From NCBI GenBank assembly GCA_964422465.1, contig CAYRBD010000003.1, forward strand, positions 19,355 to 83,354: a stretch of DNA of 64,000 nt, in the 5' to 3' direction. A program made the translations under genes and the position numbers. This DNA comes from FW021-bin31 sp964422465. GTDB lineage: Bacteria; Bacteroidota; Bacteroidia; Chitinophagales; Chitinophagaceae. The notes under the pieces were generated by a model. The model made no database searches. It worked only from the letters and a program-made list of their open reading frames with translations, and was not told the origin of the DNA. Each line of letters begins with the position of its first letter. The stretch's first letter is position 1. Shown one piece after another: positions 26,424 through 35,910 of this stretch.

Positions 26424-27373
26424 GGATTTTCATTTTTTAAATAAATGATACATTCCACTTTGCTGTTGAGTAATAGGTTATCAGGATGATCCAGCAGGAC
26501 TTTAAACCGCCTGACCCGGCGGTCCTGTTTCTCTCCGGGCGCATCGGTAAAGAGCGATTTATTACTTAGTTCGGGTGACAGATAAATTATTTCCCCGGTA
26601 GTGATCGTGTGTGCATCTCCGATATAATGAACTTTGGCCTGCTGGCCGATTCTGAGCTTGTTTGCAAACATTTCATCTGCCTCGCCGTGTACTACCCGGG
26701 GACCGGCCGGAGCAAAGGTTGCGAAAGAGGTCAGAGGTTCAATGGCGCTTCCTATCTGGGCGTTCATGTTTAGGATGACTCCATCAGAAGGCGCTCGGAT
26801 GGTTTTCTCTTTTAGTTTGTGTTCAGCTGATTGTAGCTGGGTTTGTAAGGTTTTTATTTTGGAATGGTCAATTGAAACTACCTTTTGGCTTTGTGCTAAT
26901 TGGACTTCCAACACTTTTTTATCTGTTATTAGATTTTCTACGTTTTCCCTGGTCTCGGCGCCGGTTTCCGCCAGTTTTTTGCTGGTTTTCAGCGTCTGTT
27001 CCTTATTTTGCAATTGAATCTTATATTGTCGAACGGCAATTTTATCCGATTCAAGCTGTTGTTGTTGGGTGGCAATCTGGTCTTTGAGTTGTTGCACTTC
27101 CAGATCAGCTTCTCTTTGTTTGAGCGTTAAAATAAGAGTCCCCTTTTTTACAGTATCTCCGGCCTGCCGATTGATGGAGTAAACAATCCCTCCGGCATCT
27201 GAAGCCAGGTTGACCAGCCCATTTAGGGGTTCTATTTTACCAATACCCACTACTTTTTGAACCTTCTTTGGAACGGTGAGAGTATCCTTACCCCTTGTTC
27301 CTGTAGCCTGTTCATTTTTGGAATTGCATGAAAAAAGTAGAATGAACAGCACCAAAAAAGGGAGGTATTTCAT
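26420..27373 (-). CDS. HlyD/DevB-type periplasmic adaptor lipoprotein
   Basis: A 317-aa membrane fusion protein. The N terminus MKYLPFLVLFILLFSCNS is a lipoprotein signal with lipobox LFSC. A lipoyl-like half motif (VVGIGKIEPLNGLVNLASDAGGIVYSI, GDTVKKGTLILTL) is followed by a long coiled coil (~85-175, rich in Gln, Lys and Glu) and the second half (KEKTIRAPSDGVILNMNAQIGSAIEP). It would link the inner membrane permease to the TolC-family channel. Overlaps the permease gene by 4 bp and follows the ATPase gene by 12 bp. Confidence 0.92.
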   Translation of the reverse strand: MKYLPFLVLFILLFSCNSKNEQATGTRGKDTLTVPKKVQKVVGIGKIEPLNGLVNLASDAGGIVYSINRQAGDTVKKGTLILTLKQREADLEVQQLKDQIATQQQQLESDKIAVRQYKIQLQNKEQTLKTSKKLAETGAETRENVENLITDKKVLEVQLAQSQKVVSIDHSKIKTLQTQLQSAEHKLKEKTIRAPSDGVILNMNAQIGSAIEPLTSFATFAPAGPRVVHGEADEMFANKLRIGQQAKVHYIGDAHTITTGEIIYLSPELSNKSLFTDAPGEKQDRRVRRFKVLLDHPDNLLLNSKVECIIYLKNENP

Positions 27374-27385
27374 GGTTTTTTATTT

Positions 27386-28102
27386 TTACCGGTTAGTTTT
27401 ATTTTTACCATTTCCATTTTCCTGGATTGGTTTATCTGAAACTCGACCTTCTGATAAATAAATGATGCGGTCTGCATATTTTCTTAAACGCGTATCGTGG
27501 GTAACAACTACCACCGCTTTATTTCTTTGCGAAAGGGTTTTTAACTCTTCCATAACCTTGCCGGCACTTTGGGTATCAATAGAAGCTGTAGGCTCGTCAC
27601 ATAAGAGCAGGGCAGGATCGGTAACCAATGCACGGGCGATGGCAACCCGCTGCTTTTGCCCGCCGCTCAGCATTTTAGGAAGACTGTTCATCCTCGCAAG
27701 CAGTTCTACTTTTTCCAGAGCTTCTTTTGCCTTGTTTTGGGCAGAATGGCGGTTTTCATGTTTTAACAGAAGAGGGGCCATTACATTTTCCAGGGCAGAC
27801 AAAGGCTGCAACAAGTTGAAACCCTGAAAAACAAAACCAATATTTTCCAGCCGGATTTTGGCTAATTCTTTTTCGGATAGGATGCTTACCTTTTGTCCCC
27901 GGATGAAAACACTTCCCGAAGTCGGATAAATAACACAGCCCAGTAGGGAAAGGAGCGTGGTTTTGCCGGAACCGGAAGGGCCCAAAATGAGGGTTAGCTC
28001 GTGTGTATTAAAGTCGAGTGTGCTTTCCGCTAAGGCCGTAATGAGCGTATCTCCTGTTTTATAAGTCTTTGAAGCATTCTGAATGGCGGCCACCGTCTCC
28101 AT
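27386..28102 (-). CDS. ABC transporter ATP-binding protein (DevA/LolD/MacB type)
   Basis: A 238-aa ATPase. Walker A is GPSGSGKTT, the Q loop lies in NIGFVFQGFNLLQPLSALENV, the signature is LSGGQKQRVAIARAL, Walker B is ALLLCDEPTASID, and the switch His is in VVVVTHDTRLRKYADRI. It is the first gene of the minus-strand exporter operon ATPase-adaptor-permease-TolC. The promoter region is shared with a divergent MarR gene and carries inverted repeats overlapping its -7 box, so MarR control is expected. Confidence 0.94.
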   Translation of the reverse strand: METVAAIQNASKTYKTGDTLITALAESTLDFNTHELTLILGPSGSGKTTLLSLLGCVIYPTSGSVFIRGQKVSILSEKELAKIRLENIGFVFQGFNLLQPLSALENVMAPLLLKHENRHSAQNKAKEALEKVELLARMNSLPKMLSGGQKQRVAIARALVTDPALLLCDEPTASIDTQSAGKVMEELKTLSQRNKAVVVVTHDTRLRKYADRIIYLSEGRVSDKPIQENGNGKNKTNR

Positions 28103-28130
28103 ATTAGGTATGGTATTGTATTTTATATTG

Positions 28131-28138
28131 CAAATTTA
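28131..28138 (-). promoter_or_regulatory. -7 box of exporter operon
   Basis: The minus strand reads TAAATTTG, matching TAnnTTTG, 28 bp upstream of the ATPase start. It overlaps the left arm (28136-28144) of a perfect inverted repeat, so a bound repressor would block this promoter. Confidence 0.45.
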
Positions 28139-28211
28139 GAACGAAAACATTTAATAGAAAAAATAATTTAGCGTTATATCGTTCTAATATTTACGTTATT
28201 ATGACGATAAC
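28136..28211. promoter_or_regulatory. Candidate MarR operators between exporter and marR
   Basis: TTAGAACGA (28136-28144) and TCGTTCTAA (28179-28187) are perfect 9-bp inverted arms 34 bp apart. A second repeat, GTTAT-N7-ATAAC, lies at 28195-28211. Both are in the divergent region between the ATPase and MarR genes. Confidence 0.5.
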
Positions 28212-28226
28212 ATTCTAAGATAAATT

Positions 28227-28234
28227 TACTTTTG
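28227..28234 (+). promoter_or_regulatory. -7 box of MarR gene
   Basis: TACTTTTG matches the TAnnTTTG box, 24 bp upstream of the MarR ATG at 28259 and 15 bp downstream of the nearer inverted repeat. Confidence 0.5.
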
Positions 28235-28258
28235 CCTCTCAAAAAAACTTAAACAGGT

Positions 28259-28921
28259 ATGAAATCAAGGGAAACGCTCATTCAGGTCATTGAATACCTT
28301 GCCGTTTTCGAAGAAGAAAATCCCCATCTGGAAGGTTATGAGCTGAATGATTTTTTAAGTTTCATGCAAAGTCGAACCTGTAAGGTGTCAGCTAAACAGA
28401 TTGCAAGACCAATCGGAGGAAGTAAAAAGCCCGGTGGGTTTAATTTTAGTGAAAATGCAAAGGCTTTGCTGTCTCGTCAGATTGGATTAATTTATCGCTA
28501 TGCCAAAGAATATACCAAAAAGGCGCTGAAAGGAAGTTCCCTGCAGACTGTAGAGGAATTCTCTTTTCTGGTTGTGTTGATGACCTATGATCACCTTTCC
28601 AAAACAGATTTAATCCTGAAAAATGTTATGGGTAAAACGTCCGGAATCGAGGTGATCAAGCGGTTATTAAAAAAAGGGTTGATTCGGCAATTTGCCGATA
28701 AAAAGGATAGGCGTAGCCAGTTGGTCGCTATCACGGAGAAAGGCCTTAAAGAAATGAAAAAAGTTTTCCCTAAAATGCAGATAGCCTCAGAAATAATTGC
28801 GGGAAATCTGACAGTTTCCGAACAAAGAACATTGCTTTTTCTTCTACAAAAATTAGATACTTATCACAACAATTTATTTCTAAACCACAGAGATGAAGAA
28901 CTTGAAGATATTATGAAATAA
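28259..28921 (+). CDS. MarR-family transcriptional regulator
   Basis: A 220-aa regulator, longer than the usual ~150 aa because of an N-terminal ~70-residue extension containing YELNDFLSFMQSRTCKVS. The winged helix is clear: VEEFSFLVVLMTYDHLSKTDLILKNVMGKTSGIEVIKRLLKKGLIRQFADKKDRRSQLVAITEKGLKEM. It is divergent from the DevABC/TolC exporter operon, so local repression relieved by a ligand is the likely role. The intergenic region carries two inverted repeats as candidate operators. Confidence 0.88.
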   Translation: MKSRETLIQVIEYLAVFEEENPHLEGYELNDFLSFMQSRTCKVSAKQIARPIGGSKKPGGFNFSENAKALLSRQIGLIYRYAKEYTKKALKGSSLQTVEEFSFLVVLMTYDHLSKTDLILKNVMGKTSGIEVIKRLLKKGLIRQFADKKDRRSQLVAITEKGLKEMKKVFPKMQIASEIIAGNLTVSEQRTLLFLLQKLDTYHNNLFLNHRDEELEDIMK

Positions 28922-28966
28922 TGCGTAACATTCCTGGCCACAGAAACAATTCTTTATACCACAGCT

Positions 28967-29542
28967 TTATTTTATATTTTTTACCTTTTCCGAAACCGGT
29001 GCTATTAAAATTTCTGAAAGTTTTTTTACTGCAATCGTCATTTGGGCTTCAACAGTTTTTATTGATAAATTTAAAACAGCTGCTACTTCTTTATACTTTA
29101 GCCCATCTTCCCGGATGAGTTTAAAAATAAGTTTACAACGGGCAGGAAGGCGGTCTATCGCTTTTTCTATTTTTTCCTTTAATTCTGCTGTAATTAATAT
29201 TTTCTCGGGATCCATAGAAAACTTCAGATGAGATTCACTTATTTGGTGAATATCTACTGTTTCTTTAAGTTGGTTTTTACTCAGGTAATCCAGCGACTTA
29301 TTTTTTACCGCTACATAAAAATAAACATCCGGGTTTTCGATTTTATAAAGCTGTTCGCGCCGCCGCCACAAATTGATGAAAACATCATTAACAATTTCTT
29401 CAGCCTGTTCTTTTGTATGAACTATTAAAAAGGAAAATCGCAACAATCGGGGAAAATAATAGTGGTATAAGTCGCGAAAGGCTTTTGTATCCCCATCCCC
29501 TGCAATTCGTAAAAGACTTTTGCGTACCGCTGCCTGTTCCAT
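28967..29542 (-). CDS. ECF RNA polymerase sigma factor
   Basis: A 191-aa sigma-70 family ECF factor. Region 2 is in AFRDLYHYYFPRLLRFSFLIVHTKEQAEEIVNDVFINLWRRREQL, region 4 in IDRLPARCKLIFKLIREDGLKYKEVAAVLNLSIKTVEAQMTIAVKKLSE. It belongs with the FecR/SusC/SusD genes that follow, but is transcribed away from them: the 125-bp gap to fecR is divergent. In most Bacteroidota loci sigma and FecR are co-directional. It should read promoters of the susCD operon when the anti-sigma is released by ligand uptake. Confidence 0.93.
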   Translation of the reverse strand: MEQAAVRKSLLRIAGDGDTKAFRDLYHYYFPRLLRFSFLIVHTKEQAEEIVNDVFINLWRRREQLYKIENPDVYFYVAVKNKSLDYLSKNQLKETVDIHQISESHLKFSMDPEKILITAELKEKIEKAIDRLPARCKLIFKLIREDGLKYKEVAAVLNLSIKTVEAQMTIAVKKLSEILIAPVSEKVKNIK

Positions 29543-29615
29543 AATGAAGAATTTATGATTCCCTTTCCATACCGTAAAATTACCTGAAATTATCTTTTTA
29601 AAAAAATCAAAAAAG

Positions 29616-29644
29616 GTTTAGGGGTATTTTCTTTTTCTCCCGTC
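29616..29644 (+). promoter_or_regulatory. Candidate ECF promoter of fecR-susCD
   Basis: GTTTAGGGGTA (29616-29626) followed 14 bp later by CGTC (29641-29644) lies just upstream of fecR at 29668. A near-identical GTTTAGGGTA occurs at 46310-46319 before the other fecR, supporting a shared -35-like element for ECF sigma factors. Confidence 0.45.
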
Positions 29645-29667
29645 CTTAAAATAAAGGCAACTTATCA

Positions 29668-30765
29668 ATGGATGAAACGCGGGTTTGGGAACTCATGGCA
29701 AAGGCGCTGGCAAAGGAGGCCACCAATGAGGAATTATTGGAACTGCAGGAGGCAGTACGAGCACATCCTGAATGGGGGCAGGCCTATTTTTATTTGCAGA
29801 GTTTGAGTGTGAATATCAGAGATGAAAATGAGTTGGCAGCAGAAGAAAAAAGGATGGAAGTAAAAGGGCTTCAAAGAATGGAGCAGTTGTTTTTTGTTGA
29901 TCCACCGGAAAAGACGGATAAAATAAAAACGATCCATTGGTATAAAAAGTATAGAAAAATAGGGATCGCTGCTTCCTTTTTGCTGCTTTTGGGAGTAACT
30001 GCATTGTTTTTTCTCTTTCAGCCTCACCAGCAGATACAGAAGCCTCTTGCGCCGGTAAAGAACCGGGCACAAACTTATGTAGCTTCTCAGGCGACTTCAA
30101 TTGAATTGGCGGATGGGACGAAAGTCTGGTTAAACAGGGGAAGCACTTTAAAATGTGATAAAACATTTGACAACAGGAATAGAATAGTAACCCTGGATGG
30201 AGAAGCTTTTTTTGATGTGGCAAAGAAGGAACAACATCCTTTTATTGTCAGGTTAAAAACAGGGATTAGCATTAAGGTACTGGGAACTCAATTTAATATA
30301 AAAGCCTATGCTAATACGCCAATCCTGGAGGCTTCCCTGATTAGTGGAAAAATAGCTTTAGACTTTAACAAACCGGGAAAAGACAGAATTGTCATGCAAC
30401 CTCATGAGAAGGTTACAATTGATTTAAATAAACTTAATACCAATATCAGAATTTCGGCACCTGAGGAGAATGCAGTACAAAAGAATAAGATACAGATTAA
30501 CCCGCTGGACCAGAAAATTTCGGAAACCGCCTGGATGGATAATCGATTGTCTTTTTATGATATGTCTTTTGAAGAATTGTCTTACGAATTAGAACGGATA
30601 TATGGTGTAAAAATCATTTTTAAAGATAAAAAATTAAAAAATTATCACCTGACAGGGTCTTTTAAGGATGAAAATCTTGATCAGGTTTTGCAGGCTTTAC
30701 AGATTACCACGCCGTTTGAATATAAATCGAAAGGAGATGAAATCATATTTATTGCTAAACCATAA
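29668..30765 (+). CDS. FecR-family anti-sigma factor
   Basis: A 365-aa inner membrane anti-sigma regulator. The cytoplasmic N terminus (~1-90) binds the sigma factor, one membrane helix follows (IGIAASFLLLLGVTALFFLF, ~97-116), and the periplasmic FecR domain has ATSIELADGTKVWLNRGSTL, VTLDGEAFFDVAKKEQHPFIVRL and LGTQFNIKAY. The C-terminal DUF4974 segment is at ~290-362 (LSFYDMSFEELSYELERIYGVKI, HLTGSFKDENLDQVLQALQI). It would transmit the transport state of the SusC receptor (30926) to the divergent sigma factor. Confidence 0.93.
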   Translation: MDETRVWELMAKALAKEATNEELLELQEAVRAHPEWGQAYFYLQSLSVNIRDENELAAEEKRMEVKGLQRMEQLFFVDPPEKTDKIKTIHWYKKYRKIGIAASFLLLLGVTALFFLFQPHQQIQKPLAPVKNRAQTYVASQATSIELADGTKVWLNRGSTLKCDKTFDNRNRIVTLDGEAFFDVAKKEQHPFIVRLKTGISIKVLGTQFNIKAYANTPILEASLISGKIALDFNKPGKDRIVMQPHEKVTIDLNKLNTNIRISAPEENAVQKNKIQINPLDQKISETAWMDNRLSFYDMSFEELSYELERIYGVKIIFKDKKLKNYHLTGSFKDENLDQVLQALQITTPFEYKSKGDEIIFIAKP

Positions 30766-30925
30766 AATCACCTAATCCATGAAAACATAACACATGCCAC
30801 AAAAAGAAACGTATAGCACTATAGCTACACGTTTCCCCAAAATGAGTAAAGGTAAAGAAATCGCAATTGAAGGCCTGACAACCCAAACACGATTTCTATC
30901 TCGAACCCCTAATCAATGTAAAGAT

Positions 30926-33900
30926 ATGAAAAAGAAACACAACTTAGCGCTCTTTTGTCTGTCCAAAAGGAGTTTAAAGGTTTTATTCTGTATGAAATTA
31001 ATTTTCTTATGCACTTTTATCTGCTGTTTGCAAGTGTCTGCAAAAGTTTATTCCCAGGATGCAAAAATTGACCTGACCCTTGATAGTGTAACTATATCAA
31101 AGGCTTTAAAGGTAATCAGTCGAAAAAGCAATTATCATTTTCTGTATAATAATGACCTGTTGCCCAAAAAGGCAAGGGTAAGTGTAAATGCAACAGATCG
31201 GACGGTACCCGAATTACTCAAAAATCTGCTACCGCAGGCGGGACTTTCCTGGCAGATATTAAACAACAAACTTGTTGCTATCGGCTATACAAAAACCGAT
31301 ATCAGCGAGATAACCGGTAAAGTAACGGACAGCCTGGGCAATCCGCTGACGGGAGTATCCATCCAGGTAAAAGGGACCACGCAGGGAACGGTTACAGATG
31401 CGGGAGGTACTTTTACCCTCCAGGTTCCCGACAGCGCGGTTCTGGTGGTCTCTTATCTGGGGTTTCAGAAACAGGAAATTGCTGTAAATGGCAGGTCGCA
31501 CCTGGATATTACAATGCATCCTGCTGAGGCAACCGGGCTGAATGAAGTGGTGGTTACCGCCTTAGGATTGAAAAGACAGGACCGGGAGTTGGGATATTCT
31601 ACCCAAAAGATCGAAGGTTCTACTTTACAAACCGTTAAAGGCATTGATGTAGGTACTTCCCTGACAGGGAAAGTTTCAGGAATGATGGTCAAAAACAGTT
31701 CTGAATTTATGGCCGAGCCCGCCATAACAATCAGAGGAGAAAGTCCTTTGCTGGTGGTAGATGGCGTTCCTTTTGGAAATATGACTTTAAGAGATATTCC
31801 GGCAGATGATATAGAATCTATCGATGTGCTGAAAGGCGCTACGGCTTCTGCGCTTTATGGGGCACGTGGAGGAAGCGGCGCTATCATGGTAACGACTAAA
31901 AGCGGTATGGGGAAAAAGGGATTGCATGTTTCAATAAACAGCAGCACCATGTTTGAAGCCGGATATCTGGCTATACCCAAGATGCAAAGTGAGTACGGCC
32001 GAACCATTAATACTGCCACCAATACCTATAACCGTTCAGGAGGAGGGGCCTGGGGTCCGCCACTGGATGGTAGAGAAGTTATTCAATGGGATCCTATCAG
32101 CAAGACAATGAAGGAAATGCCTTTTATTGCAAGAGGGAAAAATAATTTTAAGAACTTTTTACAGCAGGGATACATTTTGAATAACAATGTAAGTATCCGG
32201 CAAACAGGAGAAATGGGGGGTATCAGGGCCTCTGCTACCTGGGAACAGAATAAAGGAACTTATCCCAACTCCCGTTTTGATAAGGTTACCTATAGTGTTG
32301 GTGGGGATATCAAGATTAACCGTTTTTCGTTATCCACCACTGTTGCATACAACAACCAATCTTCTCCTAATATCGGTTTTAGCGGATATACAGGTTACGA
32401 TCCCATGTATAGTCTGCTGGTATGGAGCGCTCCCGATTGGAATGTCTTGGATTATAAGGATTATTGGCTGGTTCCTAATGAGGTTCAAAACAGCAGTTAT
32501 ACTTCCGGTATCAACAACCCTTATTTTGATCGCTATCAACGAACCCACTCCTATAAAAAGGATATCTTTCACGGTCAATTAACCCTGAATTATGAATTTA
32601 CAGACTGGTTAAAAATTATGGCCCGGACGGGTTATGACAATTATAGCAATAAGCAGGAAGTGAAAATATCCGAGGGTTCTTTCCAGGGAGGTGGATCCAG
32701 TACAGTTTTGAAAGGAGGAACCGAAATCTGGGGAGAGTCTCAGCGAGGTTCTTTTAATTCCGGTATTAGCCGGGGCTTTAGTACCAATACGGATGTCATT
32801 CTGTTTGCTGATAAAAAAGTCAAGGATTTTTCAATGAATGCCTTTTTAGGAGGATCGATCTTTTACAGTCAGGATGAAGGCATGGAAGCACTTACCAAAG
32901 GAGGGCTTACCATTCCGGCTTTTTATTCCTTAAAGGCTTCTGTAAATCCGGTTTATGTCAACTCTTTGCTCTCCAAACAACAAACGAACAGCCTTTATGG
33001 AAAGTTAGGATTAGGCTGGCGTAACCTGGCATTTTTAGAAGGAACGTTCCGTAACGACTGGGCCTCTACCTTACCTAAGGCCACGCGATCTTACTTTTAC
33101 CCCAGCATTTCGGGTAGTTTTATTCCAAGTGAATTGTTTGAACATGCAGATTGGTTATCTTTTTGGAAATTGCGGGGCTCCTGGACGACTTACCGAACTC
33201 CGGCCGCGATATATGACATCAATAATGTTTATACCATTGCTACCAATCAGTGGAATAATTTAAGTACAGCTACTTTCCCAACTTCAATCCGGCCGTCAAA
33301 TATACATGCAGAAGGCTCTTCCTCTCTTGAAGTTGGTACGCATGGGAGTTTTATTAATGACCGTTTTTCTGTGGATGTTACGCTTTATAAAAAACGGATG
33401 TTTGATTTTATCGTGCAGGCGCCGATAAGCCCTTCTTCCGGATATAATTCAGTTTATACCAACAGCCAGGAAGAACATACACGCCGGGGAGTAGAGGTTA
33501 CCCTAAATGCTACTCCCGTAAAAACAAGCGACTTCACCTGGAACCTGGCGGTTAACTGGTCCAAATATGCCACCTATTTTACCAGGCTGGATTCACAATA
33601 TTCCGTTCAGGGAAAAGACTGGGTACAGCTGGATAAACGAGTAGATTATTATACCATTAAGAAGTACGAGACTGATCAAAATGGAGACATGGTTTTTAAC
33701 AATGGGTTACCGACTTATCAGCCTTTTGCTTCCCTCGCCGGATATAGTGATCCGGATTGGATATGGGGATTTAATACGAATTTGCATTATAAAAACTTCT
33801 CGCTCTCCCTTTCTATGGATGGCAGAGTAGGAGGTCTGGCTCAATCAACTACTGAAATGTACATGTGGCTTTCCGGAAATCATCCCAACAGCCTTACGGA

Positions 33901-34342
33901 TGCACGTTATAAAGATGCTACTGATCCTGGCTCTAAAAACTATGTGGGGAAAGGGGTAATGGTGACTTCCGGATCCATTACGTATGATGCCAATGATCAT
34001 GTGGTTAGCGATACCCGCAAATTTGCTACCAATGATGTAGCTACAACTTATAAGTCATATATAGAAGCTTTGCATCATGGTACGGCATGGGGTGGAACAC
34101 CCTCACCTGCCGATTTGTATAGTACTACGTTCTTAAAACTTAGAGAAGTTGCTCTAACTTACCAGTTGCCTAAAGCAATAGCTGGAAAAATTAAGGCCAG
34201 TGGTATTTCAATATCACTTATCGGACAAAACCTTATTTATTGGGCCAAAGATTTTAAATATTCTGACATTGACGGCGGAACAGAAAATTTTGTTGACCCG
34301 TCCATGCGCTATATCGGTTTTGACGTGAAGCTGAACTTTTAA
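30926..34342 (+). CDS. SusC/RagA-type TonB-dependent transporter with STN domain
   Basis: The start at 30926 gives MKKKHNLALFCLSKRSLKV and a signal ending near KVYSQ; the longer reading to 30794 adds 44 uncharacteristic residues. The 1138-aa product has a secretin/TonB short N-terminal (STN) domain (DSVTISKALKVISRKSNYHFLYNN), a carboxypeptidase-regulatory-like domain (ITGKVTDSLGNPLTGVSIQVKG), a plug (AITIRGESPLLVVDGVPFGN, ATASALYGARGGSGAIMVTTK) and a barrel. The STN domain signals to the FecR at 29668. It forms the outer membrane pair with SusD (34372). No degradative enzymes are adjacent, so the substrate is not inferable. Confidence 0.95.
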   Translation: MKKKHNLALFCLSKRSLKVLFCMKLIFLCTFICCLQVSAKVYSQDAKIDLTLDSVTISKALKVISRKSNYHFLYNNDLLPKKARVSVNATDRTVPELLKNLLPQAGLSWQILNNKLVAIGYTKTDISEITGKVTDSLGNPLTGVSIQVKGTTQGTVTDAGGTFTLQVPDSAVLVVSYLGFQKQEIAVNGRSHLDITMHPAEATGLNEVVVTALGLKRQDRELGYSTQKIEGSTLQTVKGIDVGTSLTGKVSGMMVKNSSEFMAEPAITIRGESPLLVVDGVPFGNMTLRDIPADDIESIDVLKGATASALYGARGGSGAIMVTTKSGMGKKGLHVSINSSTMFEAGYLAIPKMQSEYGRTINTATNTYNRSGGGAWGPPLDGREVIQWDPISKTMKEMPFIARGKNNFKNFLQQGYILNNNVSIRQTGEMGGIRASATWEQNKGTYPNSRFDKVTYSVGGDIKINRFSLSTTVAYNNQSSPNIGFSGYTGYDPMYSLLVWSAPDWNVLDYKDYWLVPNEVQNSSYTSGINNPYFDRYQRTHSYKKDIFHGQLTLNYEFTDWLKIMARTGYDNYSNKQEVKISEGSFQGGGSSTVLKGGTEIWGESQRGSFNSGISRGFSTNTDVILFADKKVKDFSMNAFLGGSIFYSQDEGMEALTKGGLTIPAFYSLKASVNPVYVNSLLSKQQTNSLYGKLGLGWRNLAFLEGTFRNDWASTLPKATRSYFYPSISGSFIPSELFEHADWLSFWKLRGSWTTYRTPAAIYDINNVYTIATNQWNNLSTATFPTSIRPSNIHAEGSSSLEVGTHGSFINDRFSVDVTLYKKRMFDFIVQAPISPSSGYNSVYTNSQEEHTRRGVEVTLNATPVKTSDFTWNLAVNWSKYATYFTRLDSQYSVQGKDWVQLDKRVDYYTIKKYETDQNGDMVFNNGLPTYQPFASLAGYSDPDWIWGFNTNLHYKNFSLSLSMDGRVGGLAQSTTEMYMWLSGNHPNSLTDARYKDATDPGSKNYVGKGVMVTSGSITYDANDHVVSDTRKFATNDVATTYKSYIEALHHGTAWGGTPSPADLYSTTFLKLREVALTYQLPKAIAGKIKASGISISLIGQNLIYWAKDFKYSDIDGGTENFVDPSMRYIGFDVKLNF

Positions 34343-34371
34343 TCCCATTAATTTTATTAAAATAAGATATT

Positions 34372-35910
34372 ATGTGTTATATTATTAAACGAACAGCTTT
34401 GTTGTATATGCTATTACCCGCTTTATTTTTAGCTGGTTCCTGTAACAAATTTGAGGAAATAAATACCAATCCGAATGCAACGGAGACCGTAAATGCTTCC
34501 CTATTGGCAACAAATATTATATTAGAAAATCTAAAATTTCAGGGAAGAGATGCCAAAGCTTATCTTTCTGATAACGGGCTAACCAAATATATTGCTTATG
34601 GCAATGAATCAATGTTGCGATCTCAATATAATTATTTAGGAGCAACCAGTTTTGGCCCTATGACCATGTTACCTGATATAGAAAATATGTTGAAATATGC
34701 AGAAGGTACGCAAATGGAAAATTCGTATAAAGCCCTGGCTAAGTTTTCAGAAGCTTTTATGTTTTATCGCCTGACGATGCAGGTTGGCGATATTCCCATG
34801 AGTAAATCCGGAGAAGGAGCTGATGGTAATATTCGTCCTTCTTATGATACACAGGAAGAAGTTTTTAAAACAATATTGGATGATCTAAAAGAAGCCGATG
34901 GCCTTTTCGCAAAGGGACAACCCTTTGATGGAGACCCGACTCCTTATGCCGGGGATCCGGATAAATGGAGACGTGCAGTCAATGCCTTTGCCCTTCGGGT
35001 ACTTATTTCATTAAGCAACAAAGCAGATGACGCAACGCTGGATGTGAAAAACCGGTTCTCTGAAATTGTTCAAAATAACCCCTTGCTGGAACCGGGAACC
35101 GGATTTTTAGGATTGGAATATTCCTCTAATGACCCTTATCCTATGTCCGGCACCAATGATTTGTTTACCAGCAGAACCATGATCAGCCACTTGGTAATTT
35201 CACATCTCAAGCAATTGAAAGATCGCAGATTATTTTATTTTGCCGATCCTTCACAAGCAAAAATCAATAAGGAAGGATTATCAGAATCTGATACCGCAGC
35301 TTATGTGGGAGCACGCACTTCCGATAACTATGATGATCTTACAGCAGGTCTGAAAAATAATGAATATTCCCTTATCAATTCCAGGTATCTCAAAGTTCAG
35401 GCCGGCGATCCCCGTGTCATGGTTTCTTATGCACAGCAACAATTGATTCTGGCTGAAGCCCGCATTTTGGGTTGGATTACCACCGGTAGCGCCGGGCAGT
35501 ATTATGAATCGGGGGTGAAAGCTGCCTTAGCTTATTTTGAATCGGTTGATCCTTCTTTCGTTCATGGAATGCCGATCACAGAGGATTACATCAATCAATA
35601 TTTCACCGGAGGAGCTGCATTTCAATCGGGAGAAACGGATCAATTGAAACAAATTTGGTTGCAGCGTTACCTGTTGAACTTTATGCAAGACCCAATTACC
35701 ACTTACTTTCTTTATAGAAGAACCGGTTATCCCGATTTTCCTGTTAATCCCGCCACCTCGCTCAATGTTAATGACAAGAGCGCTATGCCGGTTCGCTGGC
35801 TGTATCCCGACTCTGAGCACAAATATAATCGGGAAAACCTCATAAAAGCCCTGGATCGACAATATGGCGGGGTAGATGAAATCAATGAGAAAATGTGGTT
35901 GTTGAAATAA
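34372..35910 (+). CDS. SusD-like lipoprotein (SusD-like_2 group)
   Basis: A 512-aa surface lipoprotein. The N terminus runs through a hydrophobic stretch to lipobox LAGSC (NKFEEINTNPNATETVN follows). The sequence matches the SusD-like_2 group: SFGPMTMLPDIENMLKYAEG, EAFMFYRLTMQVGDIPMSKSGEG, YDTQEEVFKTILDDLKEAD and the C-terminal FPVNPATSLNVNDKSAMPVRWLYP. It would bind the ligand at the cell surface and act as the lid of the SusC barrel encoded 29 bp upstream. A stem-loop follows the stop codon. Confidence 0.93.
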   Translation: MCYIIKRTALLYMLLPALFLAGSCNKFEEINTNPNATETVNASLLATNIILENLKFQGRDAKAYLSDNGLTKYIAYGNESMLRSQYNYLGATSFGPMTMLPDIENMLKYAEGTQMENSYKALAKFSEAFMFYRLTMQVGDIPMSKSGEGADGNIRPSYDTQEEVFKTILDDLKEADGLFAKGQPFDGDPTPYAGDPDKWRRAVNAFALRVLISLSNKADDATLDVKNRFSEIVQNNPLLEPGTGFLGLEYSSNDPYPMSGTNDLFTSRTMISHLVISHLKQLKDRRLFYFADPSQAKINKEGLSESDTAAYVGARTSDNYDDLTAGLKNNEYSLINSRYLKVQAGDPRVMVSYAQQQLILAEARILGWITTGSAGQYYESGVKAALAYFESVDPSFVHGMPITEDYINQYFTGGAAFQSGETDQLKQIWLQRYLLNFMQDPITTYFLYRRTGYPDFPVNPATSLNVNDKSAMPVRWLYPDSEHKYNRENLIKALDRQYGGVDEINEKMWLLK

